A DNA stretch of 64,000 nucleotides, taken from the NCBI GenBank assembly GCA_030248295.1, contig JASANH010000793.1, forward strand, positions 124,001-188,000, given 5' to 3'. The notes below the pieces were generated by a model, which saw only the letters and a program-made list of their open reading frames with translations, made no database searches and was not told the origin of the DNA. This stretch comes from Mesodorylaimus sp. YZB2_4. Its lineage: Eukaryota; Nematoda; Enoplea; Dorylaimida; Dorylaimidae. A program made the position numbers and the translations under genes. Positions 1 to 12,200 of the stretch are shown here, piece by piece; position 1 is the stretch's first letter; each line of letters opens with the position of its first letter.

Positions 1-2116
1 TTGGCATTGACATTAATGCCTCAGTCAGGTTTGTACTATCGCCAGAAGATTATCCCTCATCAAGCTCTGATGATAAATTTGAACGAAATGCGGCAAGAAA
101 TCTTGGACAATGGGCTTGAACGTCAAGAACCTAATCCAGAAAAAGGATTGATATGGTTTTATAATATGACAACTTATTTGACCCTAATCGATCAAGTCAA
201 TAATCACATTTCTGAATCGATTTTGAACAACATCGAATTTAAAACGAGAGCGAAAAAGATGGAATATTATCTAACAATCGCAGCTGTCGTAGCTGTGCTC
301 ATACTTTGTCCCCCAATAACCTGCTGGTATGCAGTGCAATCGAGAAATTTAATGTACAAAATTGATCATTTCGTTCAAAGATTGACGGCTCAAACTAATG
401 AATTAAAAATGGAGAAACAAAGAACTGATTTATTGTTGCATCAATTGCTGCCAAAATCGGTGGCTCTGGAATTAAAGCAGAACAAAATGGTTGCCCCTGA
501 GCATTACGAGGAAGCGACCGTATATTTCAGTGACATACAAGGATTCACGACACTCTCAACCAAAAGTACACCGCTGCAGGTAAATTGACACTGGTTGATG
601 TGATTACCAGGCAGGTGACATGGGCACACACCCCATAGAGGACACTGTGCAATGTATAGATATGTCATGTCATGTCACTTTATTCCCCAGGCGGGAGTCA
701 AACTTTCCCCTGTAAATTAGCGCCCAGCGTGAGCGGCAGACGCTTTAAAACCAGCTATAGTTCACAGATTCGGGCCCCAGCCAGGATATTATCGCCTTCC
801 CAGAGGCGATAAGTTTGACTGAACAGCAATCGCGTGGATATTTAAGTTCGCATTGCACGCTATTCACTGCATGCAAGCAGGTGCAACAGGTTGGATGGCC
901 GCGCATCAGAGAATACCGCGGAGAGCGGATGGTCTCAAAAACACTGCAGGCAGCTCCCCTATAGTCTTAGGAGCCAGAGATATCAAGCTGACGGGTTTCT
1001 GCCTGACCTGATTGAGGGCGAACGGAGGCAAACTAATTCACTGCTCCGTCCGTGTGTGAGGCGGCCAGTCAAGGCAGCCAAGTACACAACCTTACCCACA
1101 GTCCAAACACACCTATTACGCAGGCATTGTGTGCTGTATGCTCACAATCAGTTGTGAAAAGCGACTGCAGGCAGGCAAGAACGCTGCAGTGTAAAGCTGC
1201 ATGCAGGAATACAATGCACGTAGGCAGTGTAGAACAATATTTGTCTTGCATGAGTGTACATGCATGCAGAGTTGTCGCCTGGAGAAACACGAGATTTGAC
1301 ATCAGCTTTTCGTGTTTCCAGGTAATTGAATTCCTGAACGCGCTGTACACTAAATGCGATCGAATTTTGGACCAGAATGACGTCTATAAAGTGGAGACTA
1401 TCGGCGATGCTTACATGGTCGTCAGCGGGGTGCCCAAGAGGAATGGGAAAAGACACAGCGCTGAGATGGCGAGTGCTGCACTAAATATCCTGATGGCCAT
1501 GCAAGACTTCTTCATTCCACATATGCCTGATCAACGACTTCTGATGCGTATTGGTATCCACACAGGTACCGACAGGTACTGTATCCTTGCTTCTCATAGT
1601 TTAAACACACATTTTTTCAGGCCCAGTTGCTGCTGGTGTGGTTGGCAATAAAATGCCGAGATACTGTTTGTTTGGTGACACTGTTACCACAGCATCGAAA
1701 ATGGAGGCGACAGGTTTAGGTAGGTGTCAGCTGGAACAAACTTGGTCAGCCTACTGGTTGCTGAACAAATATTGCATCGCACTGATAAAAACACCAAAGC
1801 ACTTGAAAGATGATGAGTGCCTTGTGCATGACTCTTCAGAACATGGGGAGAGAGACTACTTTTTTATAAAATCATCGAATTTTTGTCTTTTGCAGCACTG
1901 CGAGCTCAACTGAGCCCATGGACCAACGACCATCTGCACACGTGGCATCCGAATTTGTTCGACACCATCGAGCGTGGTCATGTGGAAATCAAAACCAAAG
2001 GCTCGATCACAACCTACTGGCTGCTGGGCAAACGAGATTTCCCTTTCCGTGTCAATTTAGATCGTGCTGCAGAGGCTGTTGCGAACACAACTTATTGGAG
2101 AGCAAACACAACTTGA
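1..2116 (+). CDS. Receptor guanylate cyclase, NIT-domain type (3' part, 4 exons)
   Basis: Converts GTP to cGMP at the plasma membrane. Exons by frame and splice consensus: 1-579, 1322-1565, 1621-1719, 1896-2116; the 5' end lies outside the window. Of the 381 visible residues, 1-85 look like the end of an extracellular nitrate-sensing (NIT-like) region, about 89-112 is a membrane helix, 120-165 a dimerisation helix ([11 protein letters not shown]), and 174 onward a class III cyclase domain. Metal-binding Asp178 (FSDIQGFT) and Asp222 (GDAYMV), guanine-selecting Glu218 (KVETIGD) and Cys290 (PRYCLFGD) are present. The usual NTASR motif reads TTASK, so the transition-state Asn and Arg are Thr297 and Lys301. 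The C-terminus ([18 protein letters not shown]) is typical. The cyclase call is firm; the NIT assignment is moderate because only its end is visible. Confidence 0.9.
580..1321 (+). other. Long intron of the guanylate cyclase gene with a dispersed repeat
   Basis: This intron opens with GTAAAT and closes with TTTCCAG. No coding segment is visible in it. About 1045-1125 matches, in inverted orientation and with mismatches, a stretch at about 15530-15605 (shared core AGCCAAGTACACAACCTT against its degenerate complement), so it carries a copy of a dispersed repeat. Confidence 0.6.
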
Positions 2117-3460
2117 ATAGTCAGTGTGTGACCACAGACATGACCCGATGTACAGTATGAGAAGTTTATGTCAGGGATACGCGACTTGTTAGTATACTGT
2201 GCAGTACAGGCGGGGCAGGAGAAGGAGTGCGTTCGGTTACAGAAAGGACATTCGATAGACGATGGCCTATTGGTCTCCTGCAGTAGTTATAATGGAAGCA
2301 TCATATCTTTCAGCATGCTGGTTTTGCACACAAGACATCGTGTAATGCATTCTGTATTGTAACTAGTTGGCATTTGCGACAGAGTTATCTGCTTCACATC
2401 GGCAAGGCTTACACAGTTGTGAGTGTTAGCTGTCGTGACCCTCAAAACCTGAAATATGAACAGCTTTGTAAAGTAGGTGCTACATCAAAAGTTGCAGCCA
2501 TTTGTTCGCCACCTACCGGGTGTGCCGTAAAGAAAGATACTTTCATTTTTTTTCGGTCTAGCTATATTAACTTTTAAGTTAGCGAGAAGAACGACATATT
2601 ATCTAATTGAGGATTCAATTCTGAATAAGTTGGCTTGCTCAAACGTCATTTGCAAAAATTGGATGCTGAATCCGTTGACGGAAGTGTAAAGTGACACAGA
2701 CTCGTGGCTCTTCGAAAATCTGCGCCCTTTAAAAAGTATTCTTTATGGCAGACCCAATAGAATGTGACTTCTCGGATCTCGTAGACCACCCAGCTAATTG
2801 TGCAAAGGCCTCGCCTCGCATTGACCGTCCTACCCTAGGCGTCCTCATCCGGTGTTAATTGCGTAAGAAGGGGGCTGGTCAGTTGGTGCCTTCCGTCGGC
2901 AGCTATCGAGTCGCCGCCAGCTGACTCGTGCAGCGCAGTCGGGGGTGTCCTCGACTTGATGGCGAGGCGGCTGCTGTTGACCATTTGTCATGGCCGAATC
3001 CTATCAATTTTGCTTTGCTTTTGTTTCCGACCATCTTCTGGCGCGTGGCCGGACGTTGGAGCCAGGCCGGGCCTTCAATGATATGTACTACTCGCCACCC
3101 CTGACTCCCCCCTTCGACGTCGTCACTCGTCGACCAGAAGCGACGAACGAGAAGATGAGCCAGCGAGTGACTGGCTTTGCTTTTCGGCAGGACTAGAGAG
3201 GAGAAAGCCGACAATTTCGAAAGCTTCCGTTACGACGCCACCAGCGACGACGACTGCCATTTGCTCTGACACTTCTGGCCCGCATATGCCGCGCGCGTAT
3301 CCTCACTCGCCAGCTGGTGCCTCATTAAAGGACCTAACTCAGTTGGCTCGTTTCCTCTAATAAACTTTGACTTATCATCGCCAGACACCATTCGAGACTG
3401 ACCACTGGTCACTCCTCTTCGACTGACGTGGACTTTGAAATATTCACATTACTTTTCGCC
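2117..3460. other. Intergenic, no gene recognised
   Basis: Between the guanylate cyclase stop and the next ATG there are only short overlapping ORFs without family motifs. A 103-codon minus-strand ORF (2903-3214) has no recognisable features. No polyadenylation AATAAA was seen near the cyclase stop. The 3' UTR of the cyclase and the promoter and 5' UTR of the next gene must lie here. Confidence 0.5.
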
Positions 3461-3979
3461 ATGCCATCGATCATTCTCCGCCATTGCGATCGTGCCATGA
3501 GTCGAAATCCGGATCTTATGGAACGAGTACGTTATTTCTACGCATTCGGAGCCAGTCTCTCAGTAGCCATCACTTGGGCACTGACCATTTTCCGATTAAA
3601 CGAGCCCTTGCCATTGATGGCCTGCGTGTTCTCGGTGGCCACAACTGCCAATTTGTCCTTGGCCCTACTCATTTTAGTCACGGGTGAGGTGACTTGGAAA
3701 GTTAAACGTTTGTCGTGGATTATGTACGACTGGCTTCTCTGGGCGGCCATTGTATTCTCCGTCCAGTCGGCAGCAGCATTTACGGCATCTTTGGGATTCG
3801 AATTTTATTATGGTGTAACTAGAAGACGTGGAATTAATTTGGGTGTCGTTAGTGCATTGATCGCCACATTATCTTGGGTATTTTTACTTTGGCGAACTTG
3901 TGTCGTCAAAGAAGCTGAACAAAGAATTTTGGACGAAATTCTACGCAGGAAACACATTATTCGCAATGCTGGCGCCTAG
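3461..3979 (+). CDS. Predicted four-transmembrane protein, single exon
   Basis: An unspliced 172-residue frame with four hydrophobic segments at about residues 26-42, 49-74, 83-109 and 122-143, with charged connecting segments and a basic C-terminus (RRKHIIRN). The topology resembles MARVEL/tetraspan-like proteins, but no diagnostic motif is visible and no function is assigned. The frame stays open a little upstream to a GTG at 3428; I use the first ATG, at 3461. Codon use (many GCC, GTC, CGA) resembles neighbouring real exons. A missing upstream exon cannot be excluded. Confidence 0.6.
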   Translation: MPSIILRHCDRAMSRNPDLMERVRYFYAFGASLSVAITWALTIFRLNEPLPLMACVFSVATTANLSLALLILVTGEVTWKVKRLSWIMYDWLLWAAIVFSVQSAAAFTASLGFEFYYGVTRRRGINLGVVSALIATLSWVFLLWRTCVVKEAEQRILDEILRRKHIIRNAGA

Positions 3980-4636
3980 GTGACGGATTTACAAAACGGT
4001 TGGGTGTAAAAGTCAGCTGTTCGAAAGAATTTTCAGTTACCTAGGTGGCTGCAGAAAGGTCGTTTTTGCTGCTCAATTTTAGGCGCAGTTACGTAATTGA
4101 TCTCAGGTAGATGATTGACTGGAAACGGGCTGAGTTTAGATTGGGCTGTTTTAGTTATGTAGGTCGCTTTTATTGTCTGTTTTCACTTTCTCCAGTGCGC
4201 AAGCTTACTGTTAGTTATCTCTCTGTGCTTATTTGAGTGCTTTAGAATTTTTATGGCTCTGGTGCATGCTGCATTTTTGTGAGGTGTGTAAATATGGCCT
4301 GCTCAAATCAGAATTGCCTTACGCAGTTTTAAATACAAGTGTTCATGCTCTCTCAAGTGGGTGTTCATGATTGATGCGCATGTCAGGACATTGCATTCCA
4401 CTATACAGGTTTGACATCACATACTGAGGCTGCACGTTGCGAATCTGCATCTCAAGGTTAAATCTCCCGCTGTTTTTACCTTCGAGGTATTGTACCTGCG
4501 AATCACTTGGTGTGCGCGAGACAGTAGGGCAGCAGGCAGCCATCGCCACTTTTCCAACAACTTTACAATCGCTTGTCAAATAATGTGTAAAGTTTAACTA
4601 ATTTTATTGATTGCGTAGAAGTTATTTCCTTCAGAA
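3980..4636. other. Intergenic spacer before RABL6
   Basis: AT-rich, with no recognisable gene. It ends in a pyrimidine tract and acceptor (TTATTTCCTTCAG) lying two bases before the RABL6 ATG, so the RABL6 mRNA probably begins by splicing, either of a 5' UTR intron or by spliced-leader trans-splicing. Confidence 0.5.
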
Positions 4637-7600
4637 ATGCTTTCTGCATTACGGAAAAAACTCGGGTCCAAGACGGACGATCATGGCGCCCCTCGACAAG
4701 GCATCAGCGCCTTGGATCCGAATTTGCAAAGAAAATTTGCTCGTGGTGTCCAATATAATAGTAAGGCATACAGTGCACTTTGTTGGATCTTATGTATTTT
4801 CTTGAACACATAACGTCAGTATAACTTTCTCCATTGTGCAATGTAATTTTAATCGGTCACATTCCTAAAGTTTTTTCGCAAACTAAAATCTGACTTTCCC
4901 GTTTTTAGTGAAGATTCTTATCAAAGGGGATCGAAATGTTGGAAAAACGTGTCTTTTCGCTCGTTTGCAAGGCCAGAAATTTAAAGAAGAATACGAACCG
5001 ACTGATGAGATTCAAGTCGCCAGTATTCAATGGAATTATCGAACTATGGACGACGTTGTCAAAGTGGACGTGTGGGACGTGGTGGACAAGAGCATGAAAA
5101 AGAGAAAGAAATTAGATGGTTTGAAATTGGATAATGCACTACACGAGGTGAGCGGAGAAGAAACATTGTCTTGAAGGAGGGTTTAGAACGACCTGACCGG
5201 CTGACTTCTCACTTGGAACCAAAGAGCAAGCGGAATCTGCTTGATTTTTGCTGATGGGTTTCTTCATAAGAGCTTATTCAGTTTTAAGGTATATGAGAGG
5301 AGACTGTATTTTTTAATGATTAACGACAAAATTGATTGTTAAATCTACGTAGTTATCAGATCTGAAATGTAAAATAGTCCAAAAATCGAGCTAGGGGATA
5401 ATTTTTGTATCAGTTCAACTAAAATTAATTCTTAATGTTTCCATTCCAGTACGAGGACGCTGCTTTGGATGCCCAATTTATTGACGTTTATAAAGGAGCG
5501 CACGGAGTGATTTTGATTTTTGATATGACAAAGCAATGGTAAGCAACTTATTGTTTTGTCTTTATTTGTTAGAACTGCCGTTTTTGCAGGACGTGGGATT
5601 ATGTTCAGCGTGAATTGCCGCTGATTCCGAACCACTTGCCCGTTCTGGTTTTGGCTAACCATCGTGATATGGGTCATCATCGGCAGGTCCGAGAAGATGT
5701 GTGCAGATACTACTTGGAAAACTTTGATCGGTAAGTGTGCAAGGGTCACATTTTGAAGGCTTTCTTGAGGTAAGGTCCTGAGGATGGGTTGTTGCATGTA
5801 TGGTCTGATTGGGCCAATTTTGGCACTCCCTTTTCGAGAAAAGAAGGGAAATGCCATAATTATTCTTTTTTGATAGAGGAGGCGATGAGGAGATAGCAGA
5901 CCTCAGGTGATCCTGCGGGGCGGGTCCGATACTTATTACCGCATTTATTTCAGAGGCGAAGGGGGCGCTCAGATTCGTTACGCGGAAGCATCCATGCGAA
6001 ATGCATTCGGTCTAAAATTTTTGTACTTATTCTTCAATATTCCATTTTTAATTTTGCAAGTAAGTTTTTAATGTTTGAATTTTTTACTTGTATTTATATA
6101 ATTTTTGTTTTTAGCGCGAATGTTTGATGAAACAGTTGGAAACAAATTCGCGAGATATCGATTTGACATTCGAAGAATTGGATCTTTATGCAGAATCGGG
6201 CGATGCTGATTATGAAAAGTAAGCTCCATATGTTGTGTTGTGTCAGGGGGTTTTAGGGCGACAAGTATGCAGGTTATAATTGACCCGAATTCTTTACTGA
6301 ACCAACAGTTTATACTATGCTATATATTTTAGATTCGTCGATTCACTTACTCAGAAGCGCCGCATTGAGGCGGAGCAGCTAGCACCTAAACCGACTGCGG
6401 AAATGCCAGTAGCACAATCAGCACCCGCCCAACCATCCGTTTCACCCACGTCGAACGCTCAACCTGCGGATTCGTCAGCATCTACCGCAGTTTCGGATGC
6501 CGTCTCGAAAGACGTGTCTGCGATAGAGAAGAAGCAAGTGGATGCCAAGCAGGCTCCCCTGTCGAGGCACGCGGCCAGTGTGCCGAGTATGGGAACGTTG
6601 AAGGCGAGTGCTGGTGGCCAGCCCGGCGCCATTGCTGCTAAGAGTGCTTCGCAAACACGAATCACCCAGAAGACACATAACGAAGGTCAGGTGAATTGCT
6701 TGATTCTCTTGTACTTTTGATTATATTTTGTGTGATTTCAGTTCACCGTTCGGATAAGCCAGTATTGCCCGTCCCATCGGCTGGTCCAATACGAAATGTG
6801 GATGATTTCGTCCCTGAGGAAGGATTTGATGGTTCATTTTTCGAGGATAGCGGCACGTCGGAGGATCCTCGTAAAACTGCCGGCACGGCGAGACCGCGAA
6901 ATCTACAATTGGCAAATCAGGCTTCGGAAAGTGACGAGTAGGTTCTTATTGAAGACAAAGGTTCCGAAATATTGTAGGGTTGTCTTTTCAGGGAGATTAC
7001 AGGAAAGAATGGAATGGTAGCGGCGTATAAAGAAGACATCGATTCGGATGACGAGTATGCGAATCAAGCATCGTCTGTGGCGTCGCCATCGCCCACCTCA
7101 CCCGCCATGACGATCGGGCACGACAGGAATTCGGAGGATATACGTCCCGAGGAGGTTATGCCCACTCCAGTTGGTAAGGATATGGGTGGTTGTTGAAAGA
7201 GCTTAGAGGACGTATTGTACTGCTTGCTATCATTTCAGCTTACGAAGTACCGCTTCCAGGCCATACGCAAGACGACGTTCCAGGTTCGCCGAGTATGCTC
7301 GATTCGTCGCGCGTTGAAAGCCATCGATCCTCGTCGATTCAGACACCTGTGGAGGAATCTGAATCTGTGGAACCAGTCCAGCAAATGGTGATAACGGGTG
7401 CTGATTTAGATGAATGGTTTGGAATGGAGGCTGCGTCCAAATCGTTGCAGCCAGCAAAGGTTGAGAAAAGTGCAGTAGTGGCATCAAAATCGAGCAGCCG
7501 ATCGTCGAAAAACGAGACGAAGAACCGAAGTAAGGTCGTTCGAGGTGATGACGAGGAGGACGATGATGGGCCCAATCCGTTAGTCGCTGCTGCACCAGTG

Positions 7601-8873
7601 GAATCGTCGGGTGAAGAGAGCGAGAGTAATAAAGGGGGATCGAGAACGTACAGTGGAGGATTGAAATTGGGCCATCAGGAGACGACGAAGAAGGACAAAT
7701 CCACGTTGCAAGTTGACTCGGGAAGGAGTGATGGTGAGTGAGCATGTTGTGTGCGCCAGCTGCTGGCGGAATGGTCATCTTGGGTGAGTATTGAGACATG
7801 GAAGTGGTCACTCTTCGAGGTCCATACCACAAAGAGTGACCGCTTTTATTGCTTGATTCAGGTCAAGTGACCATAACAGGATTCGTACAGGACAGGAAAA
7901 ACTGGGGAAACCTGAAAAAGTCAGCCAATCCGAGAAATTCCTTGGAAATCCGGGAAATTGGGAATGCTTTTAGCTAAAATCATGTGCAAACGTTCCTAGG
8001 TGCAAAAGCAAGCTCTACGCAAAATATCAGAGGCGTCTGGCCAACCCATCAGCCGAGGTCAGCGCCTAAAATCCCAAGAAGTTTGAATTTTTCTTTAGTA
8101 AGGAGCCTGATCGTTGAGAAAAACACGCAGGGTTCTTTACAAACTCGGTTTTCGGGTTTTGGCTTTTGAGATTAAGCTTCCAGCACTTGAGTTTGGGGTT
8201 TTTCCCTCAATAAATCCAAAAGAATTTTAATAACTCTCCGGACTTTAGCCGCTGACCAGGTGGCCAGACGCCTCTTTGCTCAGAGCTTGCTTTTTTGCAC
8301 CCAGGAACAAATTACCCTGTTTGGTTTCGTAATGTTCGACTTTACGGTTGGCGATGTTCTGTTGAGAGGTTCCAAATTTCGAGTCACCTGCATTTTCTAT
8401 GTTCCTGTTCTGTATCATGGTGAAATTCAGAATCAGTTTGAGTTGATCTAGCACTCGTGGGTCAATAAAAAATAGCCAGGTGAAATCAACTTGTTGTCTG
8501 AAAAAGCTGGAAAAATCAATCAAATTCGTTTTCCGCATCTTGTGCTTGAAGTGGAAGACTGTGCATATTTATCACTTAAACGATTTCAGGTGGTTCCAGC
8601 GGCACAACGACAGCTGCCTCGACTCCCACTAAATCGAAGAAAAGTGATGGCACTAAAGCTAAGAAAATTAAATCGAAGAAGAAGTCCACTGACGAAACAC
8701 TTGTGGAAACTCCAGAAAAATATGGCAGCCCAAAAACAGCGAAGAAAACTGGAACAAAAAAAACTAAGGTTACAAAGAAAGTCAGCGACGGGGCATCGGC
8801 CTTGGAAGAATTCTTGGGTGGTCCAGCCGTCACATCAGCGGAAGGAGGAGGAGCGGATTATGAAGAGTTGTAA
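4637..8873 (+). CDS. RABL6: Rab-like protein 6 (RABL6/PARF), complete, 11 exons
   Basis: Atypical Rab-like GTP-binding protein implicated in cell-cycle and nuclear functions in vertebrates. Exons: 4637-4760, 4909-5147, 5450-5538, 5590-5730, 5954-6059, 6115-6218, 6333-6685, 6742-6937, 6992-7173, 7239-7733, 8590-8873; all phases join, giving 770 residues (human about 729). The P-loop is GDRNVGKT (residues 48-55), followed by [20 protein letters not shown] and an ANHRDMG in place of the NKxD motif. After residue 265 the protein becomes a Ser/Pro/Ala-rich acidic tail with the conserved [14 protein letters not shown], then a Lys-rich segment and the family ending EEFLGG...DYEEL. Exon 7 uses a weak donor (GTCAGG) required by frame. 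The start is the ATG right after an acceptor-like CAG. Family assignment is secure from both ends. Confidence 0.95.
7734..8589 (+). repeat. RABL6 intron 10 carrying a dispersed repeat
   Basis: An 856-bp intron, by far the longest of this gene. From about 7890 it has GGAAA-rich sequence, and 8365-8540 matches about 24385-24530 in the same order (GAGGTTCCAAA, TTTTCTRTGT, TTGTCTG, GCTGGAAAAAT-type blocks) with many differences. This is an old interspersed repeat; no coding content or terminal repeats were found. Confidence 0.55.
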
Positions 8874-9245
8874 AATGTTTATAGATATCAGAAATCGGTT
8901 GCTGAGAGTGAAGGTTGTCCATTTCTTTTTGATTCTATTTATCACCTATGCGTTTTTTTCGCCTCCACTCATTTTTTGTGGAATTGTTTCACTTAGGATA
9001 GAATTTTGTGTTGTAGAGTTTTTATTACCTTTTGATGGTGGATTCGGTTTTCAAAGTTTTTAGAGAACTTGTGAATTGAGGTGCAGTATTCCAAAGATGG
9101 GGAGTAAAGTTTCAGACACAAAGAGTGATGTGGAATGTACAAGGAATAGACATTTCTGGTGGCAACAGTCCTATTGCACAAATGCTAGGTACGTAAATAT
9201 TGAGCATTACCAAATACGGGACCCAGTGCGTATAAAAATTGAATC
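8874..9245. other. Convergent 3' region between RABL6 and the mucin-Kunitz gene
   Basis: RABL6 (+) and the mucin-Kunitz gene (-) end 372 bp apart, tail to tail. TTTATT at 9021-9026 is an AATAAA polyadenylation signal on the minus strand, 220 bases past the mucin-Kunitz stop. No equally good signal for RABL6 was seen. Confidence 0.55.
9021..9026 (-). terminator. Polyadenylation signal (AATAAA) of the mucin-Kunitz gene
   Basis: AATAAA on the minus strand, 220 bases beyond the stop codon at 9246, the first such hexamer downstream. Confidence 0.5.
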
Positions 9246-12200
9246 TTAACTGTCTAATGGCAGAAGGACGCTTTTTCGTAAAAGTAATTGCTCGAAAATG
9301 GGTAACGTCTTTTTCTCCTGATCTGTAAAACATTCGTCGTAGCAATCTTCTTGAAATTTGAGTGGTTGTTCGTCTTCTTCAGTCACCGCTCCACAATAGC
9401 CGTAGCTGTAACTGACGCATTGTTCGATGCCAGCCTGAAAAAAGATCATTTGTGTGCAGAATGCAGGTGCGCCTGCGGATCCGCAAGAGCATTCTTACAG
9501 TAGCCTTTTGCACTCATGGCATGCATGCCTTCATGAACTAGGTCACCACGCTGGCACACAGACTAGGTCATTTCCTGTCTTGTCAATTTTACTTTTAAAA
9601 TTCTCACTTAGGTCACAGTTTTGTTTTCACATACGTCATATTTTGTGGCCTGAATATCTTGGTCTACTGTGTCACACAGTTCTGGTGGGCAAAAAATGAT
9701 ACTTACCGAACGGTACCATCGAACTACTTGTTGAGCTAGGCGGCCATTAGGACACTGAAAAATATGTCAGATGTGCACGGAGGAGAGGGAGGGGGGAATG
9801 ACTTACCCTGGCGCGAGGGGGAAGTTTGCAGCAACGCCTGTTACCAAATGTATCACCGCCTAAAAAGGAGTGTGGATCAATTTGTGCCTGGGCATGTCCA
9901 ATATGTGCCCCCTCCTACGACCCATTGGGGTAATGATTCCCTGAAATAGTGTCCCAAGGGTAGTGCAGGGTGCCAATGTGTGGATGACTCTGTCCCTGGG
10001 GACAGTCTGTTTGGATAGTTGGGGTAGAAGGGACATACTCATCGAGTGAATTCTGCACAATGTCTGCATTAATTTTGGGAATAAATCATCATTTGTGTGG
10101 GGAACTTTGCTGCCAAAGTGTGATGTTCCTCTCAAGTAATCCCCCCTGCCTCATAAGATTTTCGCAGGTATTTAAGTGTTTGCAATATCTCGACACAAGG
10201 CTTAGATCAGATAGTTCGTAAGAAAACAGAAATTAGTCAATCAACTCTGCTTGGGAATTTGATGCTGTAATGGCGGGAAATTTAAATTTGAAACAAGTAG
10301 CATCATGGTAAGCCTGACTGCAGTCCCAGAACTTACATGGTCGATGCAGCTCGTCAGTAAGAGCAGAGAAGTTCTGTTTGGTGCTTGTGGTGTTGGATTC
10401 CAGTGATGTGTTGGATGACGAATTCGAAATAGGGTTGACAGTGGGCTGGGAGCTGCTGATCCTTGTGGATGATGAAATCGAGGCGGTGGTTGAAACTGAA
10501 ATACTGCTTATGGAAGATGGTGGCGAGGAAGTGGGAATGGTGGGATTGGAAGAGGGGAAAGAGCTGGAAGAGGAAGAACTGGCAGAAGTGGAAGCGGAAG
10601 AAGTGGAAGAGGAGGAGGAAGTAGAGGGAATGGGAGAAGAGGCTGATGAGGAAGAAGAAGGTGAGGAGGACGAGGTGGACGAAGCAACTGCAGCAGTGTA
10701 CGAGGCATTAGAAGAGGCAAGACTTGTGGAACTGGACACAGAGGAGCTTGAAGAAGCTGTGCTTGGAGACAGCGTGGAAGACGATGCTGGTCCACTTGAT
10801 GCTAGTGTGCTAGTTTTGGCGACAGTTGTTGTGGATAACGGGCCTAGTGACGACTGCTCGAGGGATATGGTTCTTAGGAATGCCAGAGTGGATTGCACTG
10901 CCGTCGTGATCAGCTGGGATGCCGACGACTGCGAAGTGATCAGCTGGGGTGTCCCGAAATTTGGAATGCCAGAGACCCCTTCAATTTTGAACGTGGTCGA
11001 TGGCTCCTTGCTTGTAGATGCGGAATGGGAAGAGCCAGATGTTGGATGGGACGTGGTTGCTATGATTTCTGTGCTGAGTGCCAAGGTGGAGTGCGAAGTA
11101 AGCGTGGATGGTTCTTCGGATGTCGAGGGATTTGGTGTGGGGGTGGAGCTAGACGGAGACTGTGAGGTGGAGGTCGGGACTAAGGTAGAAGAAGTGAAGG
11201 GTGAATCGGATGAAGTGATAGCGATGCCTAATGGAGACAACCGAGGTTCAGGCTGGGTAGGGAAAGGAAAAGTGTTGGCAAAGGCGATGGCTGTCGTGTT
11301 ATGAATGGATCCTGTTGACCCCAGGGTGGGATGGCTGGTAGATTGGGCCCGCACCGAGTGGGCAGTGGTCACTGTCTGACCACTGGTGGGCGAAAGAGAG
11401 GACTCTGATGAGGTGGGAGCAGAGGTCGACTTCGTTGGTGCAGATGATGAGTGGCTGGAGTCAGTTGAAGCAAAGTGGGAGGCAGAGCGTGAGGAACCAG
11501 AGGAGGAGGAGGTAGTAGCACGCTCATTGTTAGACGAAGTTTTCGCTGCGGATATGGGTCTGGCAGAAGGCGAAGAATAGGTTTCTGTCAAGGTTGTCCT
11601 TGAAGAAGACAACGTGGAAGTGGAAGGGGAAGGTGGGCTTAAACTGCTGGACACTACCGTTGAGCCACTGGTTGAACTCTCAATATGTGTTGTGCTCACA
11701 ATTCCAGACGTCACATCGCTTATACGTCCAGTGCTGAATGATAATGTGCCTAGTCCACTCTGCACAGTCACTGTCCCGTGCGGGATAGCCACACTTTGTA
11801 CTCCATTCGCGCTCACAATTCTTGTCTGGGCAATAGCTGTGGGAGAAGCACCACCAGCTACGACCGTGGCTCCTATGTCAAAAGGCGGCATGGGAGGTAA
11901 GGCAGCAGACGTGGAAATAGATTGCGCAGTAGTGGACGGGGAAGATGTTGTGGAAGAAGCAGAGCTTGTTGGTCCCTTACTACTGGCATTTAAGCTCTGT
12001 GTATTTTCAGGCAATAGAATGGTCACGCCTTTGGCTTCAGTGCCCAGGAATGGCTTGATGACAGGCAGGACTTCATTTTTGTCAAGACCTGAAGGCGGGG
12101 CAACTTCAGCTTGACCACTGTCCACAATCGGACTTGCAATGGTTGGCTGCGTCGTCGTCAGCTCGAACTCGCTGGCTGTTGTCTGATCATCATCGGGGAA

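Noticed and set aside
1052..1651. 199-codon ORF overlapping guanylate cyclase exon 2
   Set aside because: Reads intron 1 into the true exon 1322-1565 and past its donor; only the exon part is real.
2903..3214. 103-codon minus-strand ORF
   Set aside because: No motif, start context or splice support.
5432..5857. 141-codon minus-strand ORF
   Set aside because: Antisense of RABL6 exons 3-4 and the introns between; the plus-strand exons match the family.
7230..7832. 200-codon minus-strand ORF
   Set aside because: Lies opposite RABL6 exon 10, whose frame is supported by family motifs; no domain in the antisense.
8491..9063. 190-codon Lys/Arg-rich ORF
   Set aside because: Out-of-frame reading across the last RABL6 exon (8590-8873).
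10378..11304. 308-codon acidic ORF on the plus strand
   Set aside because: It is the antisense of the Ser/Thr-rich mucin exon; Glu/Asp/Val runs are what TCN/ACN codons give on the other strand. No start context or family.
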